30,814 nt of DNA from CAZHGD01 sp964531735 (lineage in GTDB: Bacteria > Armatimonadota > UBA10988), in the NCBI GenBank assembly GCA_964531735.1, contig CAZHGD010000082.1:1-30814 (forward strand). Reading direction: 5' to 3'. The notes beneath the pieces are model-generated. The model had not been told where the DNA came from and searched no databases. It saw nothing but the letters and a program-made list of their open reading frames with translations. The position numbers and the translations under genes were made by a program. Positions 16,261 through 23,885 of the stretch are shown here, in pieces. Positions within the stretch are counted from its first letter, which is position 1, and each line of letters begins with the position of its first letter.

Positions 16261-18188
16261 GGCCGCTCCGGCAGGAGGCCGAGGATGGTCTCCAGGCAAT
16301 GCCGCGCGGTGAACCGCTCGGCGACGTAGCGCTGGCCGGCCGCCACCATCGCCTGGCGCTCCGCCGGATGGGCCAGCCACCAACGGATGGTCTCGGCTGC
16401 ATTCTCCAAGGTGACGTGGACCACCTGGCGTCCCGGCTCGAACACGAACGGCTCGGTGGTCGGCTCGCTGACCACCAGCGAGCCGCAGGCCAGCGCCTCG
16501 ACGATGCGCAGTTCGGTGTTCGGGAACGCGGTGAAGTGCAGGTTGAGCGTGATCTTGGCGCGGTTGAGCGCCGCGATGTAGTCGTCGCCCCAGAGCTGCG
16601 GCCACTCCACTCGCACGCCGGCCTCGCGGATGCGGCTGATCCACTCGTGGCGGTGGTCCGACTCCAGGCCCATGAACAGCACCTCGACGTCGCGCTCGCC
16701 GCCCAGGTCACGGTGACGCGCCGGGTCGTACGGCAGCGGTACCACGCCGCGGATGTTCGTGTGGCCTTCGCGGAGCAGGTACTCCAGACCGTGGCTGTCG
16801 TGCAGGATGACATCGTCGTAGCGCGGCGCCACGGCGCAGAACTCGTCGTACTTGACGCGAGCCACCGGGTCACAGCCACGGAGCGTCGGCAGCACGTCGG
16901 GGTAGTACAGCACCTTGCGGGCTGCGATGCGCTCCAGCAGGTCGGGCGGGAAAGCGTGCCCGCGGTCGAACAAGATCAGCTCGTCGGGTTGGCTCGCCAA
17001 CAGCGCCAGGACCGCTCGCGGATCGGCGAAGTAGTCCACCGGCACCGCTTCGTAGCCCATCTCGGCGGCGGCGCGGAGCAGCCAGGGCGGCATGTAGTAA
17101 GGCACCTGCTGCCCGACGATGTACAGCCGCCCTCGCTCGCCGGTCCCGATGGCGTCGCTCGGTCGCACCGGCGGCGGCGCGATGGCCAACTGCGCCGCGA
17201 CCGCCGGCGGCGGCGCGGCGGGCACCTCGGGCTCCGGCAACACGGCGCCGGTCTCGGCCGTCCAGTCCGGCGGGACGCCCTCGGCCAGCTTCAGCGAGAC
17301 GGTCACACCGGCCTGGACCAGGGCGCGCAGAGCCGCCAGCTCACCGGCGTCGGGCGCGCGCTCCACCGCCATCTCGCAGGCTGCGGCCGTCCGCAGACCG
17401 TCCGGTAGCGGCGCGTGCAAGGTGACCCGCGCCGACCAGGGCCAGCCGTCGCACGCCAGTTGGTCGGCCAGCGCGGCGAAGCGGTCCGGCGCCGCATTCG
17501 CCGCCGGGTCGGCCACGAACAGATGGGTCAGCCGCGGGTAGTTGCGGCGGCACAGCTCCACCTCTTCGCCCAGCGCGGCCAGGCTGCGCCAGCGCTCCGG
17601 GCCGCGACTGACCCGTAGCGCGAGCTGCGGCCCCGCGGGCTGGCCGGGCAGCGGCTCACGGTACCGGTGCACGGCGTGGTCACGGTACGGCAGCGGCAGA
17701 TCGTCGAGGTCGCGGACCGGATCGGGCGGATAGACCATCGGCTGATCGAGCTGCGCCGCAGCGAGCAGGCCCATCTCCGGCTCGCCGAGCACCACCGCCC
17801 TGAGGCCGGGCACTTGCAGCAGCACCTCGGCCACCGGCACCGTGCCATCGGCGAACAGCACCACCACCTGGCGCATCTGGGCCGCCGCGGTGATCAACGG
17901 CAGGTCGTCTTCGAGACTGGCCCGGCAACTGGCCAACGCCACCACGTCGCACGACAGCTCACTGATGCGTTGCAGGAACCCCTCGGAGGACTCGCGCGTG
18001 GCCACCGAGTCGGCCAGCGAGACGACATGGTCGTGCTGCTTGAGGAGCGCCGTGGCAAAGGCCAGCGGCCACGGCCACGGTACCACGGGTGACCCGACCG
18101 GCACGACCCGCGGCGGCTCGGCGCCGGCACGCACCCCCCAGCCGCCCTTGGCGGGGTACCACGGCGGGTTGCAGATCAGAACACGCAA
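16257..18188 (-). CDS. Fusion of a degenerate B12-binding/radical-SAM-like region and a CgeB-like glycosyltransferase
   Basis: 643 aa. Residues 1-160 look like the B12-binding domain of B12-dependent radical SAM enzymes: MRVLICNPPW at the start, a GEPE segment at 135-138, and the typical linker DLDDLPLPYRD (160-170). The barrel that should follow begins VSRGPERWRS (193-202), where active enzymes have SRGCxxxCxxC. No CxxxCxxC is present anywhere, so the iron-sulfur cluster and SAM chemistry are lost. After a Pro/Ala linker (316-342) comes a glycosyltransferase-like domain (about 354-643) with FPNTELRIVEALACGSLVVSE. The start is a TTG at 18188; GGAG (18195-18198) lies 6 bases upstream and no ATG is available nearby. 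The radical-SAM relationship is judged by eye. Confidence 0.75.
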   Translation of the reverse strand: MRVLICNPPWYPAKGGWGVRAGAEPPRVVPVGSPVVPWPWPLAFATALLKQHDHVVSLADSVATRESSEGFLQRISELSCDVVALASCRASLEDDLPLITAAAQMRQVVVLFADGTVPVAEVLLQVPGLRAVVLGEPEMGLLAAAQLDQPMVYPPDPVRDLDDLPLPYRDHAVHRYREPLPGQPAGPQLALRVSRGPERWRSLAALGEEVELCRRNYPRLTHLFVADPAANAAPDRFAALADQLACDGWPWSARVTLHAPLPDGLRTAAACEMAVERAPDAGELAALRALVQAGVTVSLKLAEGVPPDWTAETGAVLPEPEVPAAPPPAVAAQLAIAPPPVRPSDAIGTGERGRLYIVGQQVPYYMPPWLLRAAAEMGYEAVPVDYFADPRAVLALLASQPDELILFDRGHAFPPDLLERIAARKVLYYPDVLPTLRGCDPVARVKYDEFCAVAPRYDDVILHDSHGLEYLLREGHTNIRGVVPLPYDPARHRDLGGERDVEVLFMGLESDHRHEWISRIREAGVRVEWPQLWGDDYIAALNRAKITLNLHFTAFPNTELRIVEALACGSLVVSEPTTEPFVFEPGRQVVHVTLENAAETIRWWLAHPAERQAMVAAGQRYVAERFTARHCLETILGLLPERP

Positions 18189-18194
18189 ATTCGG

Positions 18195-18198
18195 CTCC
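18195..18198 (-). promoter_or_regulatory. RBS supporting a TTG start
   Basis: GGAG on the minus strand, 6 bases before the TTG at 18188. In frame upstream there is no ATG or GTG close by, and the conserved NPPW region starts at residue 8 from this TTG, so the rare start codon is supported. Confidence 0.6.
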
Positions 18199-18265
18199 GA
18201 CGAGAGGTCACCAGAGCTATTCGGCGGCGCGGGCGTCCCTCCTGCCGATCGCTCTACCCCGCCGC

Positions 18266-18284
18266 CGGCCGGCTCAGCCGGCCG
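18266..18284 (-). terminator. Hairpin carrying the acetylesterase-like stop codon in its loop
   Basis: CGGCCGGC (18266-18273) pairs with GCCGGCCG (18277-18284) around TCA, which is the TGA stop of the minus-strand gene. The stem is perfect (8 bp). No T-tract follows on the minus strand, so termination is uncertain. Confidence 0.35.
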
Positions 18285-19656
18285 ACAAGCGCACGGTGAA
18301 GCCCTCGGTCGGGCGCTGGTCCATGTCGCGCAGGTCGGCCACCGGGTCGCAGCCGCCGTGGTTGGTCACGGTCACGTCACCCACCGTCGGGCGCGCCAAG
18401 GTCAGGTCGACCCAGCCGGCGTCATCGGCGACCACCGCGGCCAGGGCGACTTCGCCTTGCTGGTCCGTGACCGCGAAGTCGCGCACCCGGGCCATTTTGC
18501 GCCAGCCACCGGCCGGTCGCACGAAGGTCACCCGGATCGTCGGCGGCTCGCCCACCTGGCGTTGGGCGCCGACGAACCGCACGCCGGGCGCCGGCTCATC
18601 GCGGCCGAACACATGCCGCAGCGCCGCAGCGGCGAACCGCTGGCCCAGCAGCACGTTGCCCGGCGCCGAGATGTGCACCTCGTCGCTCATCGGCAGGTCG
18701 ACCGTCGGCACCAGGTGGACCTCGTCCAGCTCGGCGACCGCTTGCCGCTGGGCCTCGCGGAGCGCCGTCCAGGCAGCCTCGGCTGCAGGCGGCACCACGG
18801 CGGCGAACCGCCCCAGTTGCGCGGTCAGCACCGGCAGCAACGCGCCCATCTCCGCGCGCCAGGCGGCGATGAACCGCCCGAAGCGGGCGCGGTAGTCGCC
18901 CTGCAGGCCTTGCAGGGCATCGCTCTCGCCCTGGTACCAGACCAGTCCGCGGACGTCGCCGCCGGCGGCTCGGATCATCTGCATCAGATTGGCGTAGAGC
19001 AAGCCGCGCTGCGCCGGCTCCCACATCGACAGCGGCGAACCACCCAGCGCGGTCGGGATCAGGCCGATGGGATAGCCGAGCGCCGACTGCAGCGCTCGAC
19101 CGAAGGCCAGCCATGGCGAGTGCGCCTGGAACACGCCATGGACCGTGATGGGGTGCAAGGTGCGGGTCGCATCTTCGAGCGGGTGCGTGGCCAGCTTCCA
19201 GACCTCGTCGTTGCCGAACAGGTGGACACCCAGCGTCGGCGGATCGTCCACCACGCCCAGCCCGGTGCCCGACGCGTTGCTCTGCCCCGCGATGACCCAG
19301 ATGTCGCCGACGCCCAGGTGGTGGACGTAGTCGCCACGGGTCGGCCGTGGATCGGCATGGCCCGGTCGCGTGGCGCGCACCTCGGCCCGGTAGAGCCCGC
19401 CGGCCGGCACGCCGCGGAGCACACCGCGCCAGCGTCCGTCGGCGCCGTGCTCAGCCGGCCGCCAGTCCAGACCGGCGGTGACCGGCGCGCCATCGCGCTC
19501 GCGCACCAGGCGCAGCTCGATAGCGAAACGCGCCGCGTCGACGCGGTAGGCACCGGCCAACTCGATGTCGACGGTGCCGTCGGCACCTTGTTGCCGGATC
19601 TGCCAGTCGGCCGGGCCTTCGTCGATGGAGACGCCGGGCAGCAGCGGGTCGGTCAT
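18274..19656 (-). CDS. Sialate O-acetylesterase-like SGNH hydrolase, no signal peptide
   Basis: 460 aa. The nucleophile motif is AGQSN with S126. GGSPLSMW, VWYQGESDA and DEVHIS, which supplies the catalytic His, complete the SGNH pattern of the DUF303/sialate acetylesterase family. An N-terminal beta domain (about 15-110) precedes it, and a C-terminal beta domain of about 95 residues follows. Unlike the two paralogues at 11788-14882 it has no signal peptide and lacks the FSDHxVLQRE opening, so it is a distinct subfamily, probably cytosolic unless exported by another route. GAGAGGGG precedes the ATG at 19656. It lies downstream of the sugar isomerase and Gfo/Idh genes and may process acetylated sugars taken up by the cell. 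Confidence 0.85.
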   Translation of the reverse strand: MTDPLLPGVSIDEGPADWQIRQQGADGTVDIELAGAYRVDAARFAIELRLVRERDGAPVTAGLDWRPAEHGADGRWRGVLRGVPAGGLYRAEVRATRPGHADPRPTRGDYVHHLGVGDIWVIAGQSNASGTGLGVVDDPPTLGVHLFGNDEVWKLATHPLEDATRTLHPITVHGVFQAHSPWLAFGRALQSALGYPIGLIPTALGGSPLSMWEPAQRGLLYANLMQMIRAAGGDVRGLVWYQGESDALQGLQGDYRARFGRFIAAWRAEMGALLPVLTAQLGRFAAVVPPAAEAAWTALREAQRQAVAELDEVHLVPTVDLPMSDEVHISAPGNVLLGQRFAAAALRHVFGRDEPAPGVRFVGAQRQVGEPPTIRVTFVRPAGGWRKMARVRDFAVTDQQGEVALAAVVADDAGWVDLTLARPTVGDVTVTNHGGCDPVADLRDMDQRPTEGFTVRLSAG

Positions 19657-19670
19657 GTCGGCCCCTCTCG

Positions 19671-19700
19671 CACCGGGGCGGCCGCGCGGCCGCCCCGGTG
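19671..19700. terminator. Perfect 30-base palindrome between isomerase and esterase genes
   Basis: Bases 19671-19685 (beginning CACCGGGGCGG) are the exact reverse complement of 19686-19700, giving up to a 15-bp stem. It fills most of the 54-base gap after the isomerase stop (19711) and before the esterase ATG (19656). It could terminate or attenuate transcription, or protect mRNA ends. There is no T-tract on either side. Confidence 0.55.
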
Positions 19701-19710
19701 TCTGGTCAGC

Positions 19711-20598
19711 TCAGACCGGGTTCGGCACGAAGTCGCCGCCACGGCACTGCTTCAGGTGGTTGAGCGCGTGCACTTGGCCGGTCATCTCCAGTTCGCCACG
19801 GTAGACCGGGTCGTGCCAGCCCTCGATGTCGATGCTGCCCACGAACCCGCCGCGGCGCAGCTCGCTGATGATGTCGGTCCAGTTGCAGTCGCCGAAGCCC
19901 GGCGTCCGGTGGAAGGCGAACGGCTTCGGCCCGTCCACGCCGTACTCGCGCACGACGTCCCACAGAATGGTGCAGTCCTTGCCGTGCAGGTGGAAGATCT
20001 TGGAGACCCACTTGCGCAACTGCGGCATCGGGTCGATCAGGCTGACCATCTGGTGGCACGGCTCCCACTCGAGGCCGATGTTGTCCAGCGGCACGGCATT
20101 GAACATCATCTCCCAGGCCGTCGGGTTGTGCGCGATGTTCCAGTCGCCCCGTTGCCAGTCGCCACCCATGTCGCAGTTCTCGAAGGCGATCTTCACGCCC
20201 TCGTCAGCGGCCAGCTTGGTCAGCGGGCCAAACACCTCGGCGAAGCGGTCCATGCTCTTGTCGATGGGCTCGTTGACCACGCGGCCCGCGAACCCGCAGA
20301 CCACGCCGGCGCCGAACGCACGCGCGGCCTTGATGCACTTGACCCAGTCCTGGCGCGTGACCTCGTCGATGTCGTTGACGCCGAGCGGGTTGCCGTAGAC
20401 ACCCAGCGAGCTGACCTGGGCACCGGAATCGCCGAGCGCGGCCTTGACCTCGTCGGCCAGCTTGGCCAGGTCGGCGCCACCGAGCTGCTGCCACCAGTTG
20501 ATCTCGAACGATTCGAAGCCGTACGGCAGGATCTGCTTGATGTAGTTGGCCGCGTTGGCGCCCGGCACCAAGGTTCCGATCCGAATCTGCTGCTCCAT
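19711..20598 (-). CDS. Sugar phosphate isomerase/epimerase-like TIM-barrel protein
   Basis: 295 aa of the xylose-isomerase-like TIM-barrel family (AP_endonuc_2 fold). Candidate metal ligands at the ends of successive strands are E140 (KIAFEN), E177 with H182 (LEWEPCH), H205 (FHLHGKD) and E259 (SIDIEGW). The family isomerises or epimerises sugars and inositols with a divalent metal; in many oligosaccharide loci it works beside Gfo/Idh/MocA dehydrogenases, as here. The ATG at 20598 has GGAG 5 bases upstream and lies 2 bases after the TAG of the upstream oxidoreductase. The longer frame to 20694 overlaps that gene and is rejected. There is no signal peptide. The exact substrate is unknown. Confidence 0.87.
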   Translation of the reverse strand: MEQQIRIGTLVPGANAANYIKQILPYGFESFEINWWQQLGGADLAKLADEVKAALGDSGAQVSSLGVYGNPLGVNDIDEVTRQDWVKCIKAARAFGAGVVCGFAGRVVNEPIDKSMDRFAEVFGPLTKLAADEGVKIAFENCDMGGDWQRGDWNIAHNPTAWEMMFNAVPLDNIGLEWEPCHQMVSLIDPMPQLRKWVSKIFHLHGKDCTILWDVVREYGVDGPKPFAFHRTPGFGDCNWTDIISELRRGGFVGSIDIEGWHDPVYRGELEMTGQVHALNHLKQCRGGDFVPNPV

Positions 20599-20600
20599 TA

Positions 20601-21617
20601 CTACTCCAATCCAACCACCGGCACCTTGGCGCCGGTGCGGGCACTCTCCATTGCGGCGAAGACCATCGCCAAGGAGTTGATGTTGTCGTGGCACTCCGTC
20701 TGCGGCCGTTCGCCGGTGCGCAGGAACCGCAGCATCTCCTGGAGTGCCCCGTGCATGCCGCTGGCCGCCAGGGGGGACTCCGGCACGACCACCTCGGCCA
20801 GCGGCCGGTGGAAGCCCTCGTCACCGGTCACGACCTGCCCGTGCGGCTGCTGGTCGCCGGCGTAGAGCAACGTGCCACGCTCGCCGATGAAGCGCCAGTC
20901 GCCGTTCCACGAGGTGTGGCAGCCTTCGGCGCACCAGCTCCCGCGGTAGTTGAACACGACGCCGTGGTCCAGCTCGAAGATGGCCGCGGCCGACACATCG
21001 CCGCGGTACCAGGAGCCGCGCGGGTTGAACTCGACGCAGTAGACACTGCGCGCGTTGAGCCCGGTCGTGAACCGCACCAGGTCGAAATGGTGGATGGCCA
21101 TGTCGAGAATGAGCGGGCTCGGCATCTCATCGCGGAAGCCACCGAAATGCGCGCCGAGGTAGAAGTCGCAGTTGACGGTGGTCAACTCGCCCAGAGCGCC
21201 GCCGGTCACCGCCAGGCGACAGCGGTCATGCCGCGCGTCCCAGCGGCGCGACTGACTGACCATGTAGAGCCGCCCGGTCTCCTCGGCCGTGCGCACCATC
21301 TGGCGCGCTTCGGCCATCGAGGCCGCCAACGGCTTCTCGCCGACCACATGGCAGCCGGCGCGGAGCGCGGTGCAGGTGACCTGACAATGCGCCTCGGGCA
21401 CGGTCAGGTCGACCACGAAGTCGGGCTGATGCTTGGCCAGCGCCGCGCTGACGTCGGTCATCGCCTCGGCGGCGACGTCATACTTGGCGATCTGAGCCGC
21501 GGCAGCTTCGGCGCGCAGGTCGACCACCGCGCAGATGTCGACCTGCTCGGTCTTCAGCGGTGGGAACCAGGCATTGGAGATGCCACCCGCGCCGACCACA
21601 ACGCAACGTTCAGGCAT
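20601..21617 (-). CDS. Gfo/Idh/MocA-family oxidoreductase (A)
   Basis: 338 aa from MPERCVVVGAGGIS. The Rossmann motif GAGGIS (9-14) is followed by an acidic residue after the second strand (VVDLR, 31-35), which favours NAD. GEKPLAA (93-99) carries the family's EKP motif, whose lysine assists hydride transfer. A C-terminal alpha/beta domain follows with LDMAIHHFDL, the usual D-x-x-x-H region. These enzymes oxidise sugar or inositol hydroxyls, often to 3-keto sugars. I prefer the ATG at 21617 because the conserved strand starts immediately after it; the frame to 21683 adds residues that overlap an intergenic hairpin. The stop is 2 bases before the isomerase ATG, so the two genes form an operon. 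Confidence 0.88.
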   Translation of the reverse strand: MPERCVVVGAGGISNAWFPPLKTEQVDICAVVDLRAEAAAAQIAKYDVAAEAMTDVSAALAKHQPDFVVDLTVPEAHCQVTCTALRAGCHVVGEKPLAASMAEARQMVRTAEETGRLYMVSQSRRWDARHDRCRLAVTGGALGELTTVNCDFYLGAHFGGFRDEMPSPLILDMAIHHFDLVRFTTGLNARSVYCVEFNPRGSWYRGDVSAAAIFELDHGVVFNYRGSWCAEGCHTSWNGDWRFIGERGTLLYAGDQQPHGQVVTGDEGFHRPLAEVVVPESPLAASGMHGALQEMLRFLRTGERPQTECHDNINSLAMVFAAMESARTGAKVPVVGLE

Positions 21618-21642
21618 GGTGTGCGGCCTTTCGTGGTTGGGT

Positions 21643-21708
21643 GCGGCGACCTCACCCGCCAACGCCCTTGGCATCAGCCCCAAGGGCGCCGTGGGGTGAG
21701 GTCGCCGT
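21643..21708. promoter_or_regulatory. Nested two-stem inverted repeat between the two Gfo/Idh genes
   Basis: The outer stem is CGGCGACCTCACCC (21644-21657) with GGGTGAGGTCGCCG (21694-21707), 14 bp perfect. Inside it, CGCCCTTGG (21663-21671) pairs with CCAAGGGCG (21680-21688), 9 bp perfect, around an 8-base loop. The element spans two thirds of the 99-base gap. It may be an attenuator, an mRNA-processing element, a terminator or a small dispersed repeat. Confidence 0.6.
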
Positions 21709-21716
21709 GACGCAGC

Positions 21717-22772
21717 CTAGAGCCGGATCTCCTTGCGCTCGGCGGCACTGCGGTAGAGCCCGTCGAGGATGGTGATCAGCTTGAGCGAGTCCTCCGCCGG
21801 CACCGGCGACGGCTTGCCCTTGGCCACCGCTTCGGCAAAGGCGACGCACTCCTTGGCGTGCGGCTCGCCGCCTTCGGCCTGCAGCAGGCGACTGTCGACC
21901 AACTGGCTGGTGGCGTTGTTGGCGGTGACCATCGTGTTGGACGGCCAATGGGCGCCGGCCTTGTCGCCGTACAGCCACATCTGCATGTCCTCGCCGGCGC
22001 CCTTCTGGTCGTGGTGCAGCAGCCAGCTCACCTCGAGCACCAGCGTGGCACCGTTCTCGAAGCGGACGAACGCGGCGGCGAACTCCTCGACGTCGAAGGT
22101 GGCCGGGATCGGGCCGCCCCAGGCGCTGAAAGCACCCTTCTGGTGCGCCAACTTGTCCTGCGTCACGCCGGTCACCGCCACCGGCGTCGGGTAGCCCATC
22201 ATCCACAGCGTCAGGTCGAGGATGTGGACGCCGATGTCGATGCACGGGCCGCCGCCGCTGTGCTGCTTCATGATGAAGCCTGGGCGCGTCGGCGCGCCGG
22301 CGCGGCGGAGCATCCAGCTCCGGGCGTGGTAGATGTCGCCCAGCGCCTTGCGGTCAATCTCGGCCTTCAGCGCCTTGGCGCTGCCCTGGAAGCGGAAGTG
22401 CTGCGCGGTCATCAGCAGCTTGCCGCTCGCGTCGCGCGCGGCGATCATCTTCTTGATGTCGGCCGGCGTGGGCGCCAGCGGCTTCTCGCAGATGACGTGC
22501 TTACCCGCGTTGAGCGCCGCCACCGTGTACTCGGTGTGGTACATGTTCGGCGTGCAGACATCGATGATATCGATGTCCGGATCGGCGATCATCGCCTGCG
22601 GGTCAGCGTACGTTTTGCTCACGCCGGTGGCGTTGGCTGCGCGCTGCAGCGGTTCGGCGAAGGTGTCCGCCAGCGCGTACAGCTCCGCATGCGGGCTCTC
22701 TCGCCAGCCGGGGAAGTGAGTGTTGGCGATGCCGCCGACACCAATCACGCCAACCTTCAGCGTCTTTGCCAT
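21717..22772 (-). CDS. Gfo/Idh/MocA-family oxidoreductase (B)
   Basis: 351 aa. GVGGIA (11-16) forms the dinucleotide-binding loop, ALADT (34-38) ends the second strand, CEKPLAPTPADI (95-106) holds the EKP motif, and CIDIGVHILDL supplies the D-x-x-x-H catalytic region. It shares architecture but only modest similarity with oxidoreductase A downstream, so the pair probably acts on different positions or steps. The start is the ATG at 22772, where the Rossmann strand begins; only AGGACAGAGA precedes it, a weak RBS. The frame to 22817 is rejected as non-conserved. The family suggests NAD(P)-dependent oxidation of a sugar; substrate unknown. Confidence 0.88.
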   Translation of the reverse strand: MAKTLKVGVIGVGGIANTHFPGWRESPHAELYALADTFAEPLQRAANATGVSKTYADPQAMIADPDIDIIDVCTPNMYHTEYTVAALNAGKHVICEKPLAPTPADIKKMIAARDASGKLLMTAQHFRFQGSAKALKAEIDRKALGDIYHARSWMLRRAGAPTRPGFIMKQHSGGGPCIDIGVHILDLTLWMMGYPTPVAVTGVTQDKLAHQKGAFSAWGGPIPATFDVEEFAAAFVRFENGATLVLEVSWLLHHDQKGAGEDMQMWLYGDKAGAHWPSNTMVTANNATSQLVDSRLLQAEGGEPHAKECVAFAEAVAKGKPSPVPAEDSLKLITILDGLYRSAAERKEIRL

Positions 22773-22872
22773 GGGGTCTCTGTCCTTCTGATCTTCGATT
22801 GCGCCGCCGGTCCGCACGGCCGGCCCTCGGTGCTGGCTGCAAGCGATTGGCCAGTGACCACGCGCCCAGACA

Positions 22873-22902
22873 CCACGGCGCCCGGTCTCCCGGGCGCCGT
22901 GG
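22873..22902 (-). terminator. Terminator hairpin downstream of the prepilin-like gene
   Basis: CCACGGCGCCCGG (22873-22885) pairs perfectly with CCGGGCGCCGTGG (22890-22902) around TCTC, a 13-bp stem 28 bases after the prepilin stop. No clear T-tract follows on the minus strand. The rest of the 158-base gap shows nothing further. Confidence 0.6.
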
Positions 22903-22930
22903 GCTCTCAGCTACAGCTCGTCTCGAGCGG

Positions 22931-23614
22931 TCAGTTGGCCCACATGCTGTACAGCCCGCAGCCCGGCACGTTGTACGTCGCGGCGGTCTGACTCAAATCC
23001 TGGGCCACGATGTTGCTGGACTTGAGCCACTTGACGTGGCCATCGGCGAAGGTCACGTTCTTGCCTTCGTTGTGCGGACCGGCCACCGACACGTTGGCCG
23101 TGCTCAGCGTGTTCTGGGCGCGGCCGACCCAGTCGTACCAGCCGGTGAAGCACTGGCCGTTGCCCTTGTCCATGAACAGGTAGGTCGACGCCGTCTGCTT
23201 GCAGTCGGCCATGGCGGCGCCGTGGGCGTTCTCGTTCCAGGCATAGCAGACGCCGCGGTTGGCATAGCCATTGCTGCCCGTCGGGTAGACGTTGCCGGTG
23301 GTGATGTTGGTGTTGCCGCTGGTCGACGGGCACAGCCAGAGCTGCGTGTTCTTGGCGTACGGCTCCAGCAGGTCCTGCCAGTGCCGGCCCAGCGGGTTGC
23401 CGCCGTTGTAGTTCAGGTAAGGGGCGCGCTCGTCGTAGTCCTGGCAGTACTGGACAAAGGCCAGCCCGAGTTGCTTCAGATTGCTGGCGCAACTCGACTG
23501 CCGGGCCTTCTCGCGGGCCTTGGCGAACACCGGGAACAGGATGGCGGCCAGGATCGCGATGATCGCGATCACCACCAACAACTCGATCAGCGTGAATGCA
23601 CGCAGACGACGCAT
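22931..23614 (-). CDS. Type II secretion/pilin-like protein with DUF1559-type H-x9-DG tail
   Basis: 227 aa. A short basic leader (MRRLRA) precedes FTLIELLVVIAIIAILAAI, the class III prepilin signal, with E5 after the predicted cleavage site. It is followed by FPVFAKAREKARQ and SNLKQLGLAF. The C-terminal half has HNEGKNVTFADG, the H-x-DG motif of the large DUF1559/prepilin-like family abundant in Armatimonadota and Planctomycetota. A peptidase such as PilD would cleave at A6/F7, and the product would sit in the inner membrane or a pseudopilus. No assembly genes are nearby, so this is an orphan, as is usual for the family. GAGGAG lies 7 bases before the ATG. Five cysteines in the mature part suggest disulfides. 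Confidence 0.9.
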   Translation of the reverse strand: MRRLRAFTLIELLVVIAIIAILAAILFPVFAKAREKARQSSCASNLKQLGLAFVQYCQDYDERAPYLNYNGGNPLGRHWQDLLEPYAKNTQLWLCPSTSGNTNITTGNVYPTGSNGYANRGVCYAWNENAHGAAMADCKQTASTYLFMDKGNGQCFTGWYDWVGRAQNTLSTANVSVAGPHNEGKNVTFADGHVKWLKSSNIVAQDLSQTAATYNVPGCGLYSMWAN

Positions 23615-23885
23615 CAGACGACTCCTCTGTCACAACTCGTCCCGCCGTGGTGTCGGCGGAAGCGTGGCGGGCCAGTCAGCAGTTCGTCGGCCGGTGGTGT
23701 TACCGGGGGATGTAGCCGAGGTTACGGCGAGACCGGTCCTGCTACTGGTAACGCGCGCCGGTGCGCCGTTGGTTCTCACTGGCGAACCATCGTCACGGGC
23801 CGGACTCGCGCGCAGAGGAACCGCCCAGTCGGCGGTGAAGTCGGCCGCGCCCGACAGCGGGCACGCCAATGGAGGCAGTCACGAT
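23615..23885. other. 271-base divergent intergenic region
   Basis: It separates the prepilin-like gene (minus) from the DUF1080 gene (plus) and must hold both promoters. A 6-bp inverted repeat, GTTACC (23699-23704) and GGTAAC (23747-23752), is visible. I find no convincing -10/-35 pair, riboswitch core or tRNA. GGAGG at 23871-23875 is the RBS for the plus-strand gene. Confidence 0.5.

Noticed and set aside
17842..20865. 1007-residue plus-strand open frame
   Set aside because: It runs antisense to four well-supported genes with recognisable motifs. Its translation is Arg/Gln/His/Ala-rich with no domain, a GC-rich shadow.
23699..23752. GTTACC/GGTAAC inverted repeat as a riboswitch or tRNA
   Set aside because: Only 6 bp pair over a 42-base loop, and no riboswitch core or tRNA T/D-arm consensus is present.
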